DNA from: Phycisphaerales bacterium
GTDB taxonomy: Bacteria; Planctomycetota; Phycisphaerae; Tepidisphaerales; Tepidisphaeraceae
Direction of reading: 5' to 3'
NCBI GenBank assembly: GCA_028288775.1
Contig: JAQGHP010000015.1
Coordinates: 1 to 14,835, forward strand
Length of the DNA: 14,835 bases
Every line of letters begins with the position of its first letter. The stretch's first letter is position 1. Below, in pieces: positions 6,072 to 11,851 of the stretch. The position numbers were made by a program, and so were the translations under genes. Under the pieces are notes generated by a model. That model made no database searches and was not told where the DNA came from. It saw nothing but the letters and a program-made list of their open reading frames with translations.

Positions 6072-9000
6072 TTGGCTAAAGGTATCCGAGTCAACCAGCT
6101 TGCCAAGGAGCTGGGAGTAGAAAGCAAGGCGATCCTCGCGAAATGTCGTGAGGAAGGCCTGGGCGAAAAGGTCCCCAACCACATGAGCGTGCTCAGTGTG
6201 GGGCTCGCGGAGACCGTGCGCGAATGGTTCAGCGGCGGCGGGGGAGGCGGCACTGCCGTCGAGGTCGCCCCGCCCGTCGAGGTGAAGCCCAAGCGCTCGC
6301 GCGTCGTCGTCCGCAAGGCCGTCGAGGGTGACGAGGGAGATTCCCTGTCGCCGGTCACCGAGACCGCGCCCGAAGGGCGGGCGAATCACGAGCCGGTCGC
6401 CGAGGCGCAACCCGCGCCGACCGAATCCTTCATCGCTCCGTCCGTCGAAGAGCCCGTGCAGCGGCACGAGCCGCATCCCGCAACCGCGCCCAGCGCGCCG
6501 CCCGAGGCGCCAGCCGCTCCGCTCACCGACGACCACACCGCAAGCCCGCCGTCGCCGGCCCCCATGCCGGTCGAGACGCCGGCCCACGCATTGAAGCACC
6601 CGGCCGCCCCCGCGGTGCCGGCGGCTCCGCCGGCAGCGGCGGTGGTCGCTCCGCCCGTTCACGCTCCCGCGCCCCACGCTCCCGTGGCGCATGCGCCGAC
6701 GCATGCTCCCACGACCCCGCATGGGCCAGGATATCGCCCGGGCGGCGCGGTGCCTCCCACCGCCCGGCCCACGGTCAGCCTGAAGTCGATGGGCGGACAC
6801 GGCCCCGCGACGGTCGAGCGCAAGTCGGTGACACCCGCGCCCCAGTTGGGCTCCGACGTCGCCCGCACGCCCGCCAAGATCCAAGGCCCGCGCGTGGTCC
6901 GCGAAGAAAAGCCCGAGGTCGTGCCCGTTCCCGGCAGTCGGGGCCCGCGCACCCCGCGTCCGGGCGATGCGCCCGCCTTCACGCAGGCCCGCCCGCAACA
7001 GGGTCGCGGCGTAAAGGTGACGGAGGAAGAGGACGACGCTGAGGCACGCAAGAAAGCCGCCGCCGCCAAGGCCGCCGGCCGCACCAATTCCAACCGCCGG
7101 CGCGGCCCCGATGGCCGTCGCGGCGAGGCACAGGAAAAGCTCCGCGAATTCAGCGAAGCCGATTTGGCAGAACGCCGCACGCGCCTTGCCCAGGCCGCCA
7201 GCCACCGGGCCGGCGTGGACCGCCACATGGTCAAGACCCAGGCCCGCGGCTCGCACCCGCTGGCCAAGACCGGCATCCAGCGCGGTGAGCCGATCGAGGT
7301 CGAGGAACCGATCACGGTCAAGGGCCTGTCCGCCGCGTTGGGCGTCAAGGCGAACGACATTCAAGGCCGGATGCTCCGGCAGGGAATGCCGGTCAGCATC
7401 AATCAGATTCTCGACCACGAAACCGCGCAGATGATCGCGCTGGAGTACGGCGCGGAACTGATGATCGCGCAGGTGGAGACGCTCGAGGAGGAACTCGTGG
7501 GTGAATTCAATGCCCGCGAGCGGTCCGATGACGTGCTGATTTCCCGGCCCGCGGTCGTCACGATCCTGGGCCACGTCGACCACGGCAAGACCAGCCTGCT
7601 CGACCGCATCCGCAAGGCCAACGTGGCCGCGGGCGAGGCCGGCGGCATCACGCAGCACACCGCCGCGTGGATGGTGCAGGTCGGCGAGGGCGACGCCGCC
7701 AAGCGCGTCACCTTCATCGATACCCCGGGCCACCAGGCCTTCACGTCCATGCGTGCTCGCGGCGCAACGATGACGGACGTGGTCGTGCTGGTCGTCTCCG
7801 CTGCCGAAGGCGTGCAGCCGCAGACCATCGAGTCGATCAACCACGCGAAGGCGGCGGGCGTGCCCATCGTCGTCGCGCTCAATAAGATCGACCGCCCCGA
7901 TTCCAACGAGCCGCAGGTGCTCGGCCAGCTTGCCGCCAACGGGCTCAATCCCGTCGAGTGGGGCGGCGATACGGAAGTCATCCGTACCAGCGCCGTCACC
8001 GGCCAGGGCATCGAAGAGCTGATCGAAATTCTGGATTACCAGAGCCAGCTCCTCAACCTCAAGACCGACCCGACCGCGCCCGCGCGCGGCACGGTGATTG
8101 AGGCGCGGATGGACGCGGGCCTCGGGCCCGTCGTCACGCTGCTGGTGCAGGACGGCACGCTGCGTCCGGGCGACGTCGTGCTCGGCGGCCCCGGTTACGG
8201 CCGCGTGCGCATGCTGCTCAACGACCGTGGCGAATCGATCAAGGAAGCGACCGCCTCCGTCCCGGTGGTGGTCAGCGGCCTGAACGATCTGCCCGCCGCG
8301 GGCGACAAGGTCTACCAGGTGGAAGACCTCGACCGCGCCCGTGAGATCGCGGAAGAGCGCGAGAACCTCAATCGCCAATTGAGCCTCGCGGGCCGCACCC
8401 AGGTGACCCGCGACACGCTCAACGACGTGATCCGCGCCGGCGAAACCAAGACGATCAACCTGATCATCAAGGGCGACGTGCAGGGTTCCGTCGAGACGCT
8501 TTCCAAGACCGTGACCGATGCCAACACCGAAGAGGTGAAGGTAAAGGTGATCCACGCCGCGGTGGGCGGCATCACCGAGAGCGACGTCGAGCTGGCCGCG
8601 GCCACGAAGGCCAACGGCGGCAAGGTCGTCATCATCGGGTTCCACGTGGTGCCCGAGGAATCCGCCCGGGTCCAGGCCGAGCAGTACGGCGTCGAAATCC
8701 GCCTGTACCGCGTCATCTACGAGATCTTCGACGATCTGAAGAAGGCGCTGTCGGGCATGCTCACGCCGGAAATCCGCGAAAAGCTCCACGGCCACGCGGA
8801 AATCCGTCAGGTGTTCAAGGTCAGCCGCGTTGGAAACATCGCCGGCTGCATGGTCACCGACGGGCACATTCAGCGCGGCAGCAAGATGCGCCTGAGTCGC
8901 GGCGGCATCGTCATCACCCAGGACCTGGCGATCGAAACCCTCCGCCGGGCCAAGGACGATGTGAAGGAAGTGAAGTCCGGTTTCGAGTGCGGCATCAAGC

Positions 9001-9077
9001 TCGCCAATTACGACGACATCAAGATCGGCGACGTCCTCGAAGCCTATATCCGTGAAGAGATTGAGAGGACGTTGTAG
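6072..9077 (+). CDS. infB: Translation initiation factor IF-2
   Basis: IF-2 is the GTPase that brings initiator tRNA to the 30S subunit and promotes subunit joining. The TTG at 6072 is chosen over the upstream in-frame TTG (6057) because it gives the family N-terminus MAKGIRVNQLAKELGV and has GAGGAG (6059-6064) at 7-nt spacing; the earlier TTG overlaps that Shine-Dalgarno. The protein has 1001 residues: a first IF2_N domain (about 1-50), a roughly 340-residue Pro/Ala-rich linker with basic patches, a second IF2_N-like domain (about 407-470), the G domain, domain 2, and the C-terminal initiator-tRNA-binding region. G-domain motifs are complete: G1 GHVDHGKT (500-507), G3 DTPGH (from 550), G4 NKID (604-607), G5 TSA (639-641). 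The switch I region reads GGITQHTAAW where most IF-2s have GGITQHIGAY. The linker is long compared with most IF-2s. Confidence 0.97.
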   Translation: MAKGIRVNQLAKELGVESKAILAKCREEGLGEKVPNHMSVLSVGLAETVREWFSGGGGGGTAVEVAPPVEVKPKRSRVVVRKAVEGDEGDSLSPVTETAPEGRANHEPVAEAQPAPTESFIAPSVEEPVQRHEPHPATAPSAPPEAPAAPLTDDHTASPPSPAPMPVETPAHALKHPAAPAVPAAPPAAAVVAPPVHAPAPHAPVAHAPTHAPTTPHGPGYRPGGAVPPTARPTVSLKSMGGHGPATVERKSVTPAPQLGSDVARTPAKIQGPRVVREEKPEVVPVPGSRGPRTPRPGDAPAFTQARPQQGRGVKVTEEEDDAEARKKAAAAKAAGRTNSNRRRGPDGRRGEAQEKLREFSEADLAERRTRLAQAASHRAGVDRHMVKTQARGSHPLAKTGIQRGEPIEVEEPITVKGLSAALGVKANDIQGRMLRQGMPVSINQILDHETAQMIALEYGAELMIAQVETLEEELVGEFNARERSDDVLISRPAVVTILGHVDHGKTSLLDRIRKANVAAGEAGGITQHTAAWMVQVGEGDAAKRVTFIDTPGHQAFTSMRARGATMTDVVVLVVSAAEGVQPQTIESINHAKAAGVPIVVALNKIDRPDSNEPQVLGQLAANGLNPVEWGGDTEVIRTSAVTGQGIEELIEILDYQSQLLNLKTDPTAPARGTVIEARMDAGLGPVVTLLVQDGTLRPGDVVLGGPGYGRVRMLLNDRGESIKEATASVPVVVSGLNDLPAAGDKVYQVEDLDRAREIAEERENLNRQLSLAGRTQVTRDTLNDVIRAGETKTINLIIKGDVQGSVETLSKTVTDANTEEVKVKVIHAAVGGITESDVELAAATKANGGKVVIIGFHVVPEESARVQAEQYGVEIRLYRVIYEIFDDLKKALSGMLTPEIREKLHGHAEIRQVFKVSRVGNIAGCMVTDGHIQRGSKMRLSRGGIVITQDLAIETLRRAKDDVKEVKSGFECGIKLANYDDIKIGDVLEAYIREEIERTL

Positions 9078-9081
9078 GAGG

Positions 9082-9179
9082 GTTGCTGGTTGTTAGTTGC
9101 TGGTTGCTGGTGAAGGCAGGGAGAACTGAAAATCTGTCCATCTTCCTTCACCAGCAATCAGCAACTAACAACCAGCAAC
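9082..9179. repeat. Paired inverted heptamer array (family A), infB-ylxP gap
   Basis: Two 35-bp arms (9082-9116 and 9145-9179) are reverse complements at 34 of 35 positions, around a 28-bp centre. Each arm is four heptamers (ttgctgg, ttgttag, ttgctgg, ttgctgg on the left) plus an inner tgaagg. The element begins 4 nt after the infB stop and ends 6 nt before the next ATG, so it makes up essentially the whole gap. A transcript crossing it would form a very stable hairpin whose 3' arm covers the ribosome-binding region of the next gene. Confidence 0.9.
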
Positions 9180-9185
9180 TGCCCC

Positions 9186-9467
9186 ATGACCATCGGCGTG
9201 CTCCAGTTCGAGATTTCGATTGCCGACGCGATGTCCTTGAAAGACAAGCGGCGGGTGATCAAGAGCTTGAAGGACCGGATCGCCAACGACCATAACGTAT
9301 CGATCGCGGAGGTGGGCGCCTTGGACGAGCACCGCCGCTCGGTTTTCGGGGTGGCGATGGTCTCCAACGACGCCCGTTACGTCGAATCAGCCCTGAGCAA
9401 GCTCGTGGATTTCGTGCGGGCAGTCCCGCAGGTGAGCTTGATCGACTATCAGATTGACATGCTATGA
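9186..9467 (+). CDS. ylxP: DUF503 family protein, YlxP-like
   Basis: Small 93-residue DUF503/YlxP-family protein, of normal length for the family. Recognisable features are the N-terminal MTIGVLQFEISI strand, the SLKDKRRVIKSLKDRI helix, the VSIAEVG strand and the closing alternating hydrophobic strand VSLIDYQIDML. The molecular function is not established; in Bacillus and relatives the gene also sits between infB and rbfA, and a link to ribosome assembly or function is assumed from that context. No Shine-Dalgarno is visible: the 20 nt before the ATG are the end of the repeat arm plus GCCCC. Confidence 0.9.
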   Translation: MTIGVLQFEISIADAMSLKDKRRVIKSLKDRIANDHNVSIAEVGALDEHRRSVFGVAMVSNDARYVESALSKLVDFVRAVPQVSLIDYQIDML

Positions 9468-9470
9468 AAA

Positions 9471-9555
9471 GGACTGAGGACTGAGGACTGAGGACTGAGC
9501 AGAAGAGCCGTCAGAACGCGTTTCTCCTTCTCAGTCCTCAGTCCTCAGTCCTCAG
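9471..9555. repeat. Paired inverted heptamer array (family B, GGACTGA)
   Basis: Four perfect copies of ggactga (9471-9498) face three perfect copies of tcagtcc plus tcag (9531-9555). The 25-bp arms 9474-9498 and 9531-9555 are perfect reverse complements with a 32-nt centre. The element begins 3 nt after the ylxP stop and ends 9 nt before the rbfA ATG. Its sequence is unrelated to family A, but its architecture is the same. Confidence 0.92.
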
Positions 9556-9564
9556 CACTTACGA

Positions 9565-10023
9565 ATGTCCCGAAGAACCGAACGCCTCAGCAGCACGATC
9601 CAGCAGGAGCTGGCGCAGATCATCCTGCATGAATTGCAGGACCCGCGGCTCCAGGGTTTCCCCAGCATCACGCGGGTGAAGGTCAGCTCGGACCTGTCGA
9701 TCGCGGACGTGTACGTCACCGTGATGGGCACGCCCGGCGCGCAGAACGCCGCCCTCAATGCACTCCGCCACTCGGCGGGGCTCATGCGGACGCGCCTGAC
9801 CAAATCCCTCACCATGCGGCAGGCCCCGTTCATCAAGTTCCACCTGGACGAAGGGGCCAAGAAGGAAATCGAAATCCTGGACCTCATCCGCAAGGCGTCG
9901 GAAGAAAACGCCGAGATCGACCGCCAGCGCGCGCAGGCCGCCGAGGCCGCAGGACAATCCCCGCAGGAACCGCCCCCGCCTTCCGATCCCGGCGCAGACC
10001 CGCCGCCGGCGCATCATCCCTAA
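9565..10023 (+). CDS. rbfA: 30S ribosome-binding factor RbfA
   Basis: RbfA assists late maturation of the 30S subunit and 16S rRNA 5'-end processing. The 152-residue product begins with the family helix (MSRRTERLSSTIQQELAQII) and the LQDPRLQGFPSITRVKVS segment. It continues with the KH-type strand DLSIADVYVTVMG and the helix leading to LTMRQAPFIKFHLDEGAKKEIEILDLI, the usual end of the core fold. A charged and then Pro-rich tail of about 40 residues follows (QEPPPPSDPGADPPPAHHP), longer than in typical RbfA. It has no visible Shine-Dalgarno, because the ggactga hairpin ends 9 nt before the ATG. Its position after infB and ylxP is the common order in bacteria. Confidence 0.93.
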   Translation: MSRRTERLSSTIQQELAQIILHELQDPRLQGFPSITRVKVSSDLSIADVYVTVMGTPGAQNAALNALRHSAGLMRTRLTKSLTMRQAPFIKFHLDEGAKKEIEILDLIRKASEENAEIDRQRAQAAEAAGQSPQEPPPPSDPGADPPPAHHP

Positions 10024-10037
10024 CTTTGTGGGTCGCG

Positions 10038-10065
10038 ACTGACCACTGACCACTGACAAGTGACA
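10038..10065. repeat. Unpaired heptamer array (family C, ACTGACC)
   Basis: Four tandem heptamers: actgacc (10038-10044), actgacc (10045-10051), actgaca (10052-10058) and agtgaca (10059-10065). The last two have drifted. No inverted partner array is present. The array occupies more than half of the 50-bp gap between rbfA and the next gene and ends 8 nt before its ATG. Confidence 0.75.
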
Positions 10066-10073
10066 ACCCGAAA

Positions 10074-10697
10074 ATGAAGAACGCATCCAAACGTGCAGAC
10101 GATCTCAAGGCGCTGGCCCGGCGACTGGTGAAGGACATCAAGCCCGAGGTGCCGCCGGTTCAGGACCCGCTTAAGGCGCTGGTCCGCGGGGCGATGAGCT
10201 TCGACGTCCCCGACAGCCGGGCCGACGAGGCCGTCCGCCTGCTCGACCGCGAGTTCGTGGACCTCAACGAGCTGCGCGTCGCGACCGACCTGGAGATCCA
10301 GGAACTGCTCGGCCAGCGCTACCCGGCCATCGAACGCCGCGTCGCGATGATCACGCAGTCGCTCAACCGCATCTTCGAGAAAGAGCACACGCTCAGCCTC
10401 GACCGCCTGAAGACCCTGGGCAAGCGCGAGGCCCGCCAGTTCCTCCGCGAACTCCCTGACATTCACCCGTTCGTGGAAGGGTACGTGATGCTATTCGCGT
10501 TCGAAGGGCACGCGTTCCCGATGGACGCGGAGACGGTCGCCTTCTTCCACGGCCACGGCATCATCGACGAAGGCTCGCCGCTGGACGAAGCCCAGAAGTT
10601 CATCGAGCACCACATCAAGGTCGAGGAATGCGCCGACTTTTTCGTGGCCCTCCGCCGGCACATGTCCGACGAGGCGAAGGCGAAGAGGAAGAAGTAG
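10074..10697 (+). CDS. Degenerate endonuclease III-like (HhH-GPD fold) protein
   Basis: A 207-residue protein whose middle aligns by eye to the endonuclease III/HhH-GPD fold. It has DPLKALVRGAMSF in place of the 'LIAVLLSAQ' helix, then a helix pair ending before a putative hairpin, LPDIHPFVEGYVML (from 127), in the place of LPGVGRKTANVVL. D151 (MDAET) sits exactly 18 residues after the position of the catalytic lysine, matching the K120-D138 spacing in E. coli Nth, so the catalytic aspartate seems kept. However, the lysine is F133, the GVG of the hairpin is DIH, and there is no C-terminal cysteine cluster for an iron-sulphur centre. Glycosylase/lyase activity is therefore unlikely; a structural or nucleic-acid-binding role is possible. 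The N- and C-termini are lysine-rich. It follows rbfA by 50 bp and has no Shine-Dalgarno. The fold assignment is my inference. Confidence 0.7.
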   Translation: MKNASKRADDLKALARRLVKDIKPEVPPVQDPLKALVRGAMSFDVPDSRADEAVRLLDREFVDLNELRVATDLEIQELLGQRYPAIERRVAMITQSLNRIFEKEHTLSLDRLKTLGKREARQFLRELPDIHPFVEGYVMLFAFEGHAFPMDAETVAFFHGHGIIDEGSPLDEAQKFIEHHIKVEECADFFVALRRHMSDEAKAKRKK

Positions 10698-10741
10698 GGG
10701 GAAAGGTTCGGGAGGAGACAGCATGCGGCGAATTCCGTCTT

Positions 10742-10835
10742 CCAATTTACATTTTGCAATTTGCAATTTGCAATCCGGTGGGAAGAAGATTGCAAATTGC
10801 AAATTGCAAAGTGCAAATTGCAAAATGTAAATTGG
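10742..10835. repeat. Paired inverted heptamer array (family D, TTGCAAT)
   Basis: The outer 24-bp arms 10742-10765 and 10812-10835 are perfect reverse complements. Inside them, the left side continues with one to two more gcaattt-type units to 10774. The right side carries three attgcaa units and one variant (agtgcaa) from 10789, so the right arm is longer by about two heptamers. This looks like growth or loss of 7-bp units by slippage. It sits 44 bp after the stop of the HhH-like gene and is strongly AT-rich against GC-rich neighbours. Confidence 0.88.
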
Positions 10836-10860
10836 GGAGCAGCCCTTGTCCTCTTCCCTT

Positions 10861-10888
10861 CTGAACCCTGAACCCTGAACCCTGAACC
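10861..10888. repeat. Unpaired heptamer array (family E, CTGAACC)
   Basis: Four perfect tandem copies of ctgaacc (10861-10888), followed by ccccgacccc. The array ends 16 nt before the hisG ATG and has no Shine-Dalgarno after it. No inverted partner is convincing; a ggttcgg at 10706 is too short a match. Confidence 0.85.
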
Positions 10889-10904
10889 CCGACCCCTCCG
10901 AATC

Positions 10905-11798
10905 ATGACCGACCGTCTCCCCCAATCCACGTTGCGCCTCGGCCTGCCCAGCGGCAGTCTTCAGGCTTCCACGGTCGAGCTTTTCGGCCGCGCGGGGTAT
11001 CGCATATCCATCGCCGAGCGGAGCGTCTTTCCGCGGATCGATGACGACAAGCTTTCCGCCGTGCTCTTCCGCGCGCAGGAGATCAGCCGTTATGTGGTAG
11101 ACGGCATTGTCGATTGCGGGCTCACCGGCTACGACTGGATCGTCGAGAACGGCAACGAAAAGGACGTGGTCGAAATCTGCGAGCTGGTCTACTCCCGCGG
11201 CTCGTCCAACCCCGCCCGCTGGGTCCTGGCCGTCCCCGAGGAGAGCACGCTGCGCAAGGCCGAGGATTTTTCGGGGAAGATCATCGCCACCGAGTTGGTG
11301 AACACCACCCGCCGCTATTTCGCCGACAAGGGCGTGAAGGTGAACGTCGAGTTTTCCTGGGGCACGACGGAGATCAAGGCCCGGCTGCTCGACGGGATCG
11401 TGGACCTCACGGAGACGGGCTCGTCGTTGCGGGCCAATAACCTTCGCATCCTCGACACATTGCTAACCAGCACGCCGCGGCTGATCGCGAACAAGAGCGC
11501 GTGGGACATCCCCTGGAAGCGCGAGAAAATGGAAAACATCGCCATGCTTCTCAAAGGCGCGATCGAGGCCCGCGCGAAGGTGGGGCTGAAGATGAACGTG
11601 CCCGAGTCGCGGTTGGCCGAGGTGATCGGATTCCTGCCGGCCGAAAAGAGCCCTACGGTAAGCCGGCTGGCCGATTCGCAGTGGGTCGCCGTCGAGGTGA
11701 TCCTCGAGGAGAAGCAGGAGCGTGAGTTGATCCCCGCGCTCAAGCGTGCGGGGGCAACGGGAATAATCACCTACCCGCTGAACAAGGTAATCCCCTGA
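10905..11798 (+). CDS. hisG: ATP phosphoribosyltransferase, long form
   Basis: HisG condenses ATP with PRPP, the committed first step of histidine biosynthesis. The 297 residues fit the long form, which carries its own C-terminal regulatory domain and needs no HisZ. The catalytic domains run from LRLGLPSGSLQASTVELFGRAG through VDCGLTGYDWIVENG to the PRPP loop DLTETGSSL (167-175). The regulatory ACT-like domain begins near residue 222 (KVGLKMNVP at 225) and ends QERELIPALKRAGATGIITY. In known long-form enzymes this domain binds histidine for feedback inhibition; that is expected here but not shown. No other his gene is nearby, so it is separated from its pathway. The ATG has no Shine-Dalgarno but gives the normal N-terminus. 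Confidence 0.95.
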   Translation: MTDRLPQSTLRLGLPSGSLQASTVELFGRAGYRISIAERSVFPRIDDDKLSAVLFRAQEISRYVVDGIVDCGLTGYDWIVENGNEKDVVEICELVYSRGSSNPARWVLAVPEESTLRKAEDFSGKIIATELVNTTRRYFADKGVKVNVEFSWGTTEIKARLLDGIVDLTETGSSLRANNLRILDTLLTSTPRLIANKSAWDIPWKREKMENIAMLLKGAIEARAKVGLKMNVPESRLAEVIGFLPAEKSPTVSRLADSQWVAVEVILEEKQERELIPALKRAGATGIITYPLNKVIP

Positions 11799-11828
11799 TT
11801 GTTGCCTGCCCCCGTCGGCCCCTATAAT
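11799..11828 (+). promoter_or_regulatory. Candidate promoter of the TPR lipoprotein gene
   Basis: A perfect TATAAT at 11823-11828 has TTGTTG at 11799-11804, 18 bp upstream. It lies in the 53-bp gap after hisG and would start RNA about 17 nt before the GTG start codon. A perfect -10 hexamer in GC-rich DNA is unlikely by chance, but the -35 match is only moderate. Confidence 0.5.
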
Positions 11829-11851
11829 CGCGGCGGGAATCCAACTCAGCC

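Noticed and set aside
5976..8867. 963-codon open frame on the minus strand opposite infB
   Set aside because: It is antisense to an unmistakable IF-2, has a His/Asp/Arg-rich composition typical of reverse-strand readings of GC-rich genes, and shows no domain.
9082..9555. Rho-independent terminators in the infB-ylxP and ylxP-rbfA gaps
   Set aside because: The hairpins are long but no T-run follows either one, and termination there would split a conserved gene cluster.
9082..10888. CRISPR array
   Set aside because: The repeats are contiguous 7-bp units without spacers, and no cas genes are present.
10463..10930. Minus-strand open frames between the HhH-like gene and hisG
   Set aside because: The translations (CNLQFAICNLQ, SGFRVQGSGF) are direct readings of the 7-bp repeats; there is no ribosome-binding site and no family similarity beyond such artefacts.
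11745..11815. Imperfect inverted repeat across the hisG stop codon (gggggcaac with gttgcctgccccc)
   Set aside because: The match needs a bulge and spans about 60 nt, with the arms partly in coding sequence; no T-run follows.
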